A stretch of DNA of 7,165 bases, taken from contig JAGVUK010000130.1 in the NCBI GenBank assembly GCA_019136335.1, forward strand, positions 1 through 7,165, in the 5' to 3' direction. The position numbers and the translations under genes are program-made. The notes under the pieces are model-generated. The model saw only the letters and a program-made list of their open reading frames with translations. It did no database searches and was not told the DNA's origin. Below, in pieces: positions 1 to 5,278 of this stretch (the first letter of the stretch is position 1; every line of letters starts with the position of its first letter). Source of the stretch: Methanomicrobiales archaeon. GTDB taxonomy: Archaea; Halobacteriota; Methanomicrobia; Methanomicrobiales; Methanoculleaceae.

Positions 1-144
1 GGGGGCGGGGACCCGCCGGGAACCCACGCGAAGGCGTTTGCAGAGATCGTGGGGGCGGGAGTGCTTGCCGGCGAACTCTCCCTCCTCGGCGCCCTCGCGG
101 CGCAGCACCTGGCCCGGGCTCACCGGGAGCACGGGCGGGGATAA
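1..144 (+). CDS. hmgA: HMG-CoA reductase, C-terminal end (5' end outside window)
   Basis: Only the last 47 codons are in the window, in frame from base 1 to a TAA at 142-144. The translation has the C-terminal signature of hydroxymethylglutaryl-CoA reductase: a DPPGT stretch, then AGVLAGELSLLGALAAQHL, then ARAH. The enzyme reduces HMG-CoA to mevalonate with NAD(P)H in the cytoplasm, the committed step towards the isoprenoid chains of archaeal membrane lipids. By family knowledge, the second histidine of the HLxxxH stretch (codon 121-123 here) is the catalytic proton donor, equivalent to His866 of the human enzyme, and it is present. The gene converges on the acetyltransferase gene that follows, 26 bases away. 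I see no lesion in the visible part. The identification is firm; the symbol follows archaeal usage. Confidence 0.9.
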   Translation, partial: GGGDPPGTHAKAFAEIVGAGVLAGELSLLGALAAQHLARAHREHGRG

Positions 145-151
145 CGGGAGG

Positions 152-171
152 GGGGCCCCGGTTCCGGCCCC
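152..171. terminator. GC-rich inverted repeat between convergent genes
   Basis: The arms GGGGCC (152-157) and GGCCCC (166-171) pair around an 8-base loop. The repeat fills most of the 26-base gap between the HMG-CoA reductase stop and the acetyltransferase stop, so it could act as a two-way transcript end. No T-run follows on the top strand, which is what archaeal termination usually needs, so this is only a weak terminator candidate. Confidence 0.3.
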
Positions 172-560
172 TAAAACCGGAACCACTTCATCATAACGAG
201 GGCGTCTTCGTCGTTCGCGTAATACGAGGCGATCTGGAAGACCTCCCGGTAGCCGAGGCGGCGGTAAAACTCCTGCGCCCCGGTGTTGCTGATCCGGACC
301 TCGAGCTGGACCCCACTCGCGCCCACGAGCGCAAATTCCTGTTCCAGGCGGCGGATGAGGTGCTGCCCGACTCCGCGGCGCCGGTATTCCGGGGCGACGG
401 CAAAGTTCATGATATGCCCGTAGAATTCTTCGCCGGTGTCCTCGAGGCCCGCGGCGACGAACCCGGCTATATCTCCGTTGCTCCGGGCCACAAAGAACGT
501 CTCCGGGTAGTAAGCGAGCGATTCCCGGAACGTTTTCTCGTCCCAGGGGTCGACGAACAC
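171..560 (-). CDS. rimI: RimI-type N-terminal/ribosomal protein alanine acetyltransferase (GNAT), probably N-terminally broken
   Basis: The 129-residue product is a GNAT-fold acetyltransferase that moves an acetyl group from acetyl-CoA to protein N-termini (the RimI/ArdI group). Visible features, in order, are a DPW motif after the start, a strand ending in IAGFV, the acetyl-CoA loop RRRGVG (motif A), then LEVRxSN, FYRRLGY and YYANDEDALVM, all typical of RimI. The start given is GTG at 558-560, the only canonical start in frame after a TAG at 603-605. The 15 codons between that TAG and the GTG read QPADIPQIVAIERT, which matches the first strand and helix of RimI proteins (compare the ETTDLP region of E. 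coli RimI). The true N-terminus therefore probably lies further upstream and is interrupted. Without that helix the GNAT fold would be incomplete, so this may be a pseudogene, a non-canonical start, or a base error. The gene diverges from the DUF1015 gene. Confidence 0.8.
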   Translation of the reverse strand: MFVDPWDEKTFRESLAYYPETFFVARSNGDIAGFVAAGLEDTGEEFYGHIMNFAVAPEYRRRGVGQHLIRRLEQEFALVGASGVQLEVRISNTGAQEFYRRLGYREVFQIASYYANDEDALVMMKWFRF

Positions 561-653
561 TGTCCTCTCGATGGCAACTATCTGCGGAATGTCTGCAGGC
601 TGCTATAGTGTCAGGAGACAAAATAGTAGGCACATACGAGTGTGGCGGTATCC

Positions 654-1916
654 ATGGTCCAGATCTATCGTTTTGCAGCGGTCCGTCCGGAGCGGCGGTA
701 CTCCGAAAAAATTCCATCCGTGCCGTACGATGTGGTGACGGCACAGGAGGCCCGGGAGTGCATCGAGAAGAACCCCCTGAGTTTCCTGCGGGTCAGCCGG
801 CCCGACGCCGAACTCCCCGACCTCCCCCCGCACGACGACCGGGTCTACGAGCGGGCGCGGGAGGTCTTCGACGGTCTGCTCGCGGACGGACGGCTGCAAC
901 GGGATCCGGAACCGGGTATGTACGTCTACCGGGCCGTCCAGGACGGCGAAGAGTTCGTCGGGCTGGTCTGCTGTGTGGCGACGGAGGAGTACGAGAACCG
1001 GCGGATCCGGCGGCACGAGCTCACCCGGTATGACAAGGAGGAGGACCGGACCCGGCACATCGACGCGGTGGGGGCGAACACCGGCCTCGTCTTCCTGCTT
1101 TATCGCGATCCCGGCGAGATCTTCTCCTACGTCCACTCCCTCATCAACGGGACGGGGCCTGACGGGAGCACCACGACCGCATCGGGAGTGCTCCACCAGG
1201 TCTACCGGGTCACCGACGAAGCGGCCCTCTCGCGCCTCGAGGCCCTCTTTGCGGCCGTGCCTGAGGCCTACATCGCAGACGGGCACCACCGGGCCAAGTC
1301 GGCGGTGAACGTGGCTGAGCGGCGCCGGAGGGAAGGCCGGTTCACCGAAGAGGCGGGGAGGTTCATGGTCGTCCTCTTCGCCCAGGACCGCGTCCGGATC
1401 CACGGCTACAGCAGGCTCGTCACCGATCTCGGCGATCTCACCCTCCCGGGGTTCATCGATGCGCTCTTACAGGCGGGCTGGAATATCCGCCCATACGGGA
1501 AGGTCGACGCCTCGGAGTACCAGATCCAGCCGCTCTCGGCCGGAGATGAACCGCTTCACGTCATGCACTTCTATATGCAGGGAACCTGGTACGAGGTCTC
1601 CCGGCCGATCAGAGACCCTGCCGACCTGATCGGGTCGCTCGACGTCTCGGTGCTCCAGAAGGATGTCCTCGAAGGGATGCTCGGCATCACCGACCCCCGG
1701 GGCGACCCGAGGCTCCACTATATGGGCGGGGCAAAGCCCCTCTCCGGGCTCGAGCGGCTCGTGGACTCCGGCGAGTACGCCCTTGCGGTGGCGATGCAGC
1801 CGGTGGGGGTCGGGACGGTGCTCGCGATCGCCGATGCAGACGGCGTCATGCCCCCGAAGTCCACCTGGTTCGAGCCGAAGCTCCTCTCGGGGCTTGTCAT
1901 CCACACCATCGATTGA
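654..1916 (+). CDS. DUF1015 family protein (ParB-like DGHHR motif)
   Basis: This cytoplasmic protein of 420 residues (424 if the GTG at 642 is used) belongs to the DUF1015/COG4198 family. The N-terminus MVQIYRFAAVRP, followed by VPYDVVT, is the family's usual start, which is why I prefer the ATG at 654. Neither start has a clear Shine-Dalgarno site, so a leaderless transcript is possible. Around residues 209-213 is DGHHR, the nucleotide-site motif shared with ParB/sulfiredoxin-superfamily proteins such as the archaeal free-serine kinase SerK. The C-terminus ends in a PKSTWFEPKLLSGLVIH block typical of the family. The function is unproven; a nucleotide- or phosphate-dependent small-molecule role is an inference from the motif. 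No membrane segment or signal is visible. The length agrees with the family and I see no frameshift. It diverges from rimI and is followed by hisG 47 bases later, with a separate promoter likely in between. Confidence 0.85.
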   Translation: MVQIYRFAAVRPERRYSEKIPSVPYDVVTAQEARECIEKNPLSFLRVSRPDAELPDLPPHDDRVYERAREVFDGLLADGRLQRDPEPGMYVYRAVQDGEEFVGLVCCVATEEYENRRIRRHELTRYDKEEDRTRHIDAVGANTGLVFLLYRDPGEIFSYVHSLINGTGPDGSTTTASGVLHQVYRVTDEAALSRLEALFAAVPEAYIADGHHRAKSAVNVAERRRREGRFTEEAGRFMVVLFAQDRVRIHGYSRLVTDLGDLTLPGFIDALLQAGWNIRPYGKVDASEYQIQPLSAGDEPLHVMHFYMQGTWYEVSRPIRDPADLIGSLDVSVLQKDVLEGMLGITDPRGDPRLHYMGGAKPLSGLERLVDSGEYALAVAMQPVGVGTVLAIADADGVMPPKSTWFEPKLLSGLVIHTID

Positions 1917-1932
1917 GATCCGGATCACCACC

Positions 1933-1938
1933 TTTAAC
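1933..1938 (+). promoter_or_regulatory. Possible TATA box for hisG
   Basis: The A/T-rich sequence TTTAAC is centred about 28 bases before the hisG ATG, the spacing expected for a leaderless archaeal transcript. The gap has no convincing Shine-Dalgarno site, which fits. A T-rich run (TCTTTTTCT, 1939-1947) directly after it could also end the upstream transcript. The box is short and imperfect. Confidence 0.4.
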
Positions 1939-1963
1939 TCTTTTTCTGCCCGATATCCTTTCT

Positions 1964-2836
1964 ATGATCACGATTGCTCTCCCGAAGGGGAGCCTCGAAG
2001 CGCAGACGCTCCAGCTCTTCAAGGAGGCGGACCTCGAGGTCAGGCGGACCGACCGCGACTACAATCCGCGTATCAACGACCCCCGGATCGGAAAGGTGAA
2101 GATCCTCCGCCCGCAGGAGATCCCGCTCTACGTCCAGATGGGGTACTTCGACCTCGGGATATCGGGGCTTGACTGGGTGCAGGAGAGCGGGGCCGATGTT
2201 AAGGAGATCGCAAACCTCTCCTACAGCAAGACCGGTGACGGGAACGTGAAGATCGTGGTCGCGGTCCACCGCGACGAGCCTATCGAGAGCGTCGCCGCCA
2301 TCCGGCCGGGCAGCCGGGTGACGACCGAGTACCCCCGGATCACGGAGAAGTTTTTCAAGGAGAACGGCGTCCCCGTCAGGCTCTTTGCCTCCTATGGTGC
2401 GTCGGAGGCGAAGGTGCCCGACCTGATGGACGTCGTCGTCGACCTCACGGAGACCGGGAGCACGCTCAAGAAGAACGGGCTCAAGATCGTCGGCCAGATC
2501 ATGGAGTCGCACACCGCGCTCCTTGCAAACCACGAGTCGCTCCGGGACCCGGAGAAGCGCCGGGAGATCGAGGAGATCACGACCCTCCTCCTCGGGGTGA
2601 TCGAGGCGCGCCACCAGGTGCTCCTGACGATGAACGTGCCGTCTGCGGCGCTCGACCGCGTCATCGAGGCCCTCCCCGCGATGAAGAAACCCACCGTCGG
2701 CAGGCTGCACGGCATCGATTACTTCGGCATCCAGACGGTGGTGCAGAAGGGGCTCGTCAACGGCCTCATCCCGCACCTGAAGGCTGCAGGCGCCGAGGAT
2801 ATCCTCGAGATCCCGATAACAAAAATCGTGCGGTGA
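1964..2836 (+). CDS. hisG: ATP phosphoribosyltransferase, long form (HisG)
   Basis: This 290-residue enzyme condenses ATP and PRPP to N1-(5-phosphoribosyl)-ATP, the first and feedback-controlled step of histidine synthesis in the cytoplasm. The start ATG at 1964 gives MITIALPKGSLE, the conserved HisG N-terminus; in-frame sequence further upstream does not match the family. Residues about 156-169 (DVVVDLTETGSTLKK) form the PRPP-binding loop. The chain continues to a C-terminal ACT-like regulatory domain (about 215-288, containing HQVLLTMNVP and GIQTVV). This makes it the long, hexameric HisG that binds histidine for feedback inhibition and needs no HisZ. The length is normal and no key segment is missing. 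It appears to stand alone, with its own weak TATA box, and converges on the FmdE-like remnant. The two stop codons lie 14 bases apart. Confidence 0.97.
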   Translation: MITIALPKGSLEAQTLQLFKEADLEVRRTDRDYNPRINDPRIGKVKILRPQEIPLYVQMGYFDLGISGLDWVQESGADVKEIANLSYSKTGDGNVKIVVAVHRDEPIESVAAIRPGSRVTTEYPRITEKFFKENGVPVRLFASYGASEAKVPDLMDVVVDLTETGSTLKKNGLKIVGQIMESHTALLANHESLRDPEKRREIEEITTLLLGVIEARHQVLLTMNVPSAALDRVIEALPAMKKPTVGRLHGIDYFGIQTVVQKGLVNGLIPHLKAAGAEDILEIPITKIVR

Positions 2837-2852
2837 GGGGGCCGCCCTCACC
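2832..2852. terminator. Perfect 8-bp inverted repeat spanning both convergent stop codons
   Basis: GGTGAGGG (2832-2839) pairs perfectly with CCCTCACC (2845-2852) around a 5-base loop. The left arm contains the hisG stop TGA (2834-2836). The right arm contains, on the other strand, the stop of the FmdE-like gene (2848-2850). Its position suggests a two-way hairpin at the transcript ends. There is no T-run on either side, so the terminator role is inferred from position and symmetry only. Confidence 0.45.
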
Positions 2853-3393
2853 AGCGCCGGGAGTATCCCTTCGAGCAGGCCCGGCAGACGAACTTGCCGT
2901 TCTCGACCCGGACCCGGGACTCGGCGGTCAGCTCGCCGCATTTTGCGCACGGCACCGACGAAAAGATCCGGGCCCGCTCCGGTATCTCGACGTCGACCTC
3001 TCGACGAGCCGGTCCGTCCGCCTCCGGTACTCGGCCCATTCCTCGTCGGGGACCCGGCCTTGCATGACCCGCGCCCGGAGCGATGCGAGGCCGGGGTCGA
3101 GCGAGTCGGTGTCAAACGACGGGTTCCCGGTGATGCGGACTGCGTCGCCGGTCTGGCGGTTGATGAACGTGAAAGCGTGCTTCCCATAGTCCTTAAAGAA
3201 GAGGTTTCCTTTTCCGACGGTACATCCCGTCAGGACCTGGATGGCGTCGACACCGCAGGCGTCGGTCTCGGCAATGGTGACGAGTTCCTCGTCCTCGGCA
3301 CGGCCGGAGCGGAGCCGCTCAAGGGCGGTCTCCTACTTCGGCGAACCGGCCGTGTGCTTCTCCCGGCGTGCCGGGGGGTGTGGTTGTACACAT
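2848..3393 (-). pseudogene. fmdE: FmdE-like (formylmethanofuran dehydrogenase subunit E) gene, frameshifted and deleted
   Basis: Read leftward from ATG 3393-3391, the DNA encodes pieces of an FmdE-family protein (PF02663 type with C-terminal zinc ribbon) in more than one frame. Piece 1, bases 3393 to about 3335, reads MCTTTPPGTPGEAHGRF and soon runs into a TGA. Piece 2, from about 3332 to 3001, is in another frame. It reads ETALERL, then DACGVDAIQVLTGCT, GKGNLFFKDYGKHAFTF and EWAEYRRRTDRLVE, the core of the FmdE domain. Piece 3, 3000 to 2848, shifts frame again and gives EVDVEIPERARIF followed by a zinc ribbon (CAKC ... CRAC). The HGHxCPG metal-binding motif expected between pieces 1 and 2 is absent, and the linker between pieces 2 and 3 is shorter than usual. 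At least two indels are therefore present. Intact relatives are associated with CO2 reduction to formylmethanofuran. Assembly error is the main alternative to real decay. Confidence 0.8.
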
Positions 3394-3428
3394 GTCCTTA
3401 CCTTGCATGAGATGTTGTTACCAACGGA

Positions 3429-3450
3429 AGGATATAGGTTATGATATCCT
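3429..3450. repeat. Inverted repeat AGGATAT-N8-ATATCCT over a promoter
   Basis: The two 7-base arms (3429-3435 and 3444-3450) are perfect complements separated by 8 bases. The left arm overlaps the TATA-like box of the leftward FmdE-like gene. An element of 22 bases with arms about 15 bases apart (centre to centre) is the right size for a dimeric repressor site. A DNA-binding role is inferred and no regulator is visible in the window. Confidence 0.45.
3432..3437 (-). promoter_or_regulatory. Possible TATA box for the FmdE-like gene
   Basis: On the minus strand the sequence reads CTATAT, about 40 bases before the ATG at 3393. That would place the transcript start roughly 15 bases before the ATG, leaving room for the purine-rich AAGGTAAGG just ahead of the start codon as a weak ribosome site. 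It is embedded in the inverted repeat at 3429-3450. Confidence 0.35.
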
Positions 3451-3451
3451 G

Positions 3452-3513
3452 CCGGGGCTCGCGGGCCGGGGCCCCCGGCATATAAAGACCGGGCTGCCCG
3501 GGGCTCGCGGGCC
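3452..3513. repeat. Two direct copies of a 16-bp GC-rich repeat around a TATA-like box
   Basis: CCGGGGCTCGCGGGCC occurs at 3452-3467 and again at 3498-3513, 46 bases apart start to start. Both copies are preceded by CTG plus C-rich sequence, so the similarity extends slightly with a one-base indel. Between them, almost centred, lies ATATAAAG (3480-3487), which could be a TATA box in either direction. GCCGGGG (3451-3457) can also pair with CCCCGGC (3473-3479). The block could be a pair of regulator sites or the start of a small structured RNA. No coding sequence of recognisable kind is present. Confidence 0.5.
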
Positions 3514-3608
3514 CCACCTGAGATGAAATGTTTTTGCCGCCGGGTACCTGCACGTTTCCAGTATCGGGCGAGGACGGCAAATTTTTGATTCCCCGTGAGA
3601 GATGGTTA

Positions 3609-3616
3609 TTTATATA
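3609..3616 (+). promoter_or_regulatory. TATA box of the lipoprotein-pilin operon
   Basis: TTTATATA is centred 29 bases before the ATG at 3642, the best match to the archaeal TATA consensus in the window. Transcription would begin at about 3637-3640, so the mRNA is probably leaderless or nearly so. This agrees with the lack of a Shine-Dalgarno site before the first gene, whereas several later genes in the operon have clear ones. Confidence 0.7.
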
Positions 3617-3641
3617 CCTTCGTGTATAATGACTGCCTTAC

Positions 3642-4205
3642 ATGAGATCCTCCGGAAGCGTCCCGGCCCTGGTTGCCGCAGTCTGTATCCTCTGTGCCGC
3701 GTGCGGTTGTCTTGGCGCATCCCCGCCGCCGGCCTCCGGCGGCATCACCCCGATCGACCTGCCGGAACCGCCGGCGGCCTCGACCCTCGCCGGGGCTCTC
3801 GCGGAGCTGGACCTGCTCAGTGCCGAGGGCGGCCTGAACGTCACCGGGACATCGGTGCACCAGGTGCTCGGGACCGGCGTCGACCGCGACGGCCGGGCCA
3901 CCTCCTGGGCCCTCGGCCTCCGGGACGGCGAGGAGGTGCGATGGCTGACCTTCGGTCTTGCGGGCTGGAAGGAGATCTCGCTCCCGGCCCCCCTGCCCGC
4001 GGAGGAGGTGAACATCACCGGCGTCCTCTCCCCGGGGGACCTCCTTTCCGGCCAGGAGAAGGTGCTCCGGCCCGTGATGGAGCGGCTCGGTGCCGATACG
4101 GTCGACCTCGCGCTCGCGGAGGGGGTCTACACCGTCACAGTCCATTCGGGCGCCGGGATGGAGACCCTCGCGTTCCGGGCGGATACCGGGGAGGTGATCG
4201 TATAG
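3642..4205 (+). CDS. Probable secreted lipoprotein with PepSY-like C-terminus, first gene of pilin operon
   Basis: I do not recognise a named family for this 187-residue protein. The N-terminus (residues 1-25) is a short charged start, a hydrophobic stretch and a cysteine cluster (CILCAACGC). It looks like a signal peptide with a lipobox-like end, with Cys21 or Cys23 as the likely lipid-anchored residue, although position -3 is not the usual Leu. A proline- and alanine-rich linker follows (about 26-50). The rest, with alternating strands, WALGLRDGEEVRWLTFGL and the end FRADTGEVIV, resembles the TGEV ending of PepSY-like domains. Two N-glycosylation sequons (NVT, NIT) support an outside location. 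It is expressed from the strong TATA box just upstream. Its stop lies within a few bases of the probable start of the first pilin-like gene, so co-translation is likely. It could be an accessory or inhibitor protein of the pilus-like system, but that is inference. Confidence 0.75.
   Translation: MRSSGSVPALVAAVCILCAACGCLGASPPPASGGITPIDLPEPPAASTLAGALAELDLLSAEGGLNVTGTSVHQVLGTGVDRDGRATSWALGLRDGEEVRWLTFGLAGWKEISLPAPLPAEEVNITGVLSPGDLLSGQEKVLRPVMERLGADTVDLALAEGVYTVTVHSGAGMETLAFRADTGEVIV
4190..4198 (+). promoter_or_regulatory. Perfect Shine-Dalgarno site with no canonical start codon after it
   Basis: GGAGGTGAT is a full 9-base complement to the archaeal 16S rRNA 3' end, located inside the last codons of the lipoprotein gene. 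At normal spacing (3 bases) the in-frame codon for the next gene is ATA (4202-4204). The nearest in-frame canonical start, GTG at 4226, is 27 bases away, too far for this site. Confidence 0.6.
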
Positions 4206-4225
4206 GACCGGCGGCCGATGACGGG

Positions 4226-5278
4226 GTGCTGTCGCTTGACTTCCTCGCGGGGTTCACCATCTTCATGCTCGCCCTGATCATGGTGGTGAGCATGGTGCCG
4301 GGGCTCCTCGCCGGGCTCGAGAGTAGCGGCATCGACTACGACGCGGTCGCCTACAGGACCGGGGTGATCCTTGTCGAGGACCCGGGGTGGCCGGCCTATC
4401 CCCCGTGGGAGTTGTACGGCGAAGCCCAGAAAGATGAGATTCAGCGGATGGGGCTTGCGGTCTCGAAGGAGACGCCGAATATCCTCCTCTCGACGAAGGT
4501 TGAGAGGTTTTTTGAGAAATCGCCCTCTGGAGAACCATTCTTCACCCCCGATGATTACCGCAAGCGAGTGATCTTCGGTGATATCCCCTACTCTTATAAT
4601 TTTTCGCTCAATATCTCAAACCCGGATGGGAGTTACGAGCCCAAGCAGGCCGGCGACCCCCTCCCCCCCGGCTACGGCTACATCCGCCGGGTGGTGAAGA
4701 TCAAGGAGCCGGGGGTGGCGGAGATTGGTTCCAACGTGGCTTACCAGACAGAAACCCCCCAGAACCCCCAGAACTTCACCGTCCGGCTCAACTTCAGCGA
4801 CCTGCTGGGCCCTGAACGAGGCCCGGCCTACCGGATTGACCCAAGGACCGAGCCGGTGAACGTGACGATCACGAACTTCGATGCGTACCTTAACAAGACC
4901 GAACCCGCCGCCGAGAGCGCGACGCTCAAGGACGTCACATTCTGGAAGATGGACCCGACAAGGCCAAACCCGCGGTTCACTCGTATCCCGTTCTCATACG
5001 ACACGGTAAATTCAAACCTCTACACCCTGTACGTCAACGGCACTTCGGATCTGCACTCGCTCCAACCGGACGTGCCGGTCAAATCCAGCATCTCCCTGGT
5101 ACTGAAACCGGCAGCCACCTCGCTCTTCACCCTTGACCAGAACAGCATCCTGGATATCCGGTTTAACTTTGAGAATGATCCCCCGCAGACCAACATCACC
5201 GGCACTCACCTGTATGACTATGTGAATGTCACCCACCCGCCTCTGAAGACCGCGGTCCTGGAGGTCGCCATATGGTGA
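4226..5278 (+). CDS. Large type IV pilin-like glycoprotein (DUF7287-like N-terminus)
   Basis: Coordinates run from the nearest canonical start (GTG 4226; 350 residues). I suspect translation really begins 24 bases upstream at ATA 4202, giving MGPAADDG before VLSLDF, because a perfect Shine-Dalgarno site ends 3 bases before it and the added DDG matches the leader motif of the sister genes. The N-terminus has one hydrophobic helix (about residues 6-31, LAGFTIFMLALIMVVSMVPG), in the style of a type IV pilin stalk. From memory it resembles haloarchaeal DUF7287 proteins. The rest is an extracytoplasmic, strand-rich domain rich in Pro, Asn and Thr, with nine N-x-S/T sequons and no cysteines. The length is large for an archaeal pilin, so it may be a tip adhesin or minor pilin. 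The stop overlaps the next gene by 7 bases. Cleavage would be by a prepilin peptidase at the Gly before Val, if the upstream start is right. Confidence 0.75.
   Translation: MLSLDFLAGFTIFMLALIMVVSMVPGLLAGLESSGIDYDAVAYRTGVILVEDPGWPAYPPWELYGEAQKDEIQRMGLAVSKETPNILLSTKVERFFEKSPSGEPFFTPDDYRKRVIFGDIPYSYNFSLNISNPDGSYEPKQAGDPLPPGYGYIRRVVKIKEPGVAEIGSNVAYQTETPQNPQNFTVRLNFSDLLGPERGPAYRIDPRTEPVNVTITNFDAYLNKTEPAAESATLKDVTFWKMDPTRPNPRFTRIPFSYDTVNSNLYTLYVNGTSDLHSLQPDVPVKSSISLVLKPAATSLFTLDQNSILDIRFNFENDPPQTNITGTHLYDYVNVTHPPLKTAVLEVAIW
5260..5265 (+). promoter_or_regulatory. Shine-Dalgarno site for the second pilin-like gene
   Basis: GGAGGT lies inside the end of the preceding gene, 6 bases before ATG 5272. 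It supports ATG 5272 (or GTG 5275) as the start of the next gene and translational coupling across the 7-base overlap. Confidence 0.6.

Noticed and set aside
603..605. TAG in rimI as a pyrrolysine codon
   Set aside because: Pyrrolysine is known mainly from Methanosarcinaceae, Methanomassiliicoccales and relatives and from methylamine methyltransferases. Nothing here suggests it in a RimI protein.
603..1403. Long open frame on the minus strand across the DUF1015 gene
   Set aside because: It is antisense to a clear family protein, is rich in Arg, Pro, Val and Asp as expected for an antisense frame of GC-rich coding DNA, and has no recognisable motif. Only its last part (before 603) touches the rimI upstream question.
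1917..1926. Palindrome GATCCGGATC just after the DUF1015 stop
   Set aside because: Ten bases with no loop in GC-rich DNA can occur by chance, and no second copy or promoter relationship was seen.
1934..3187. 417-codon open frame on the minus strand covering hisG and part of the FmdE-like gene
   Set aside because: It is antisense to hisG over most of its length and its residue composition is shadow-like. The real FmdE pieces lie in other frames.
3514..3540. Possible C/D-box small RNA (CTGAGATGAAATG region)
   Set aside because: The sequence only partly resembles a C box (no exact TGATGA), and no properly placed C', D' or D boxes were found.
3523..3588. 21-codon small open frame (MKCFCRR...) downstream of the repeat block
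   Set aside because: It has an ATG after a possible TATA box, but it has no ribosome site, no homologue I know and is short enough to be chance.
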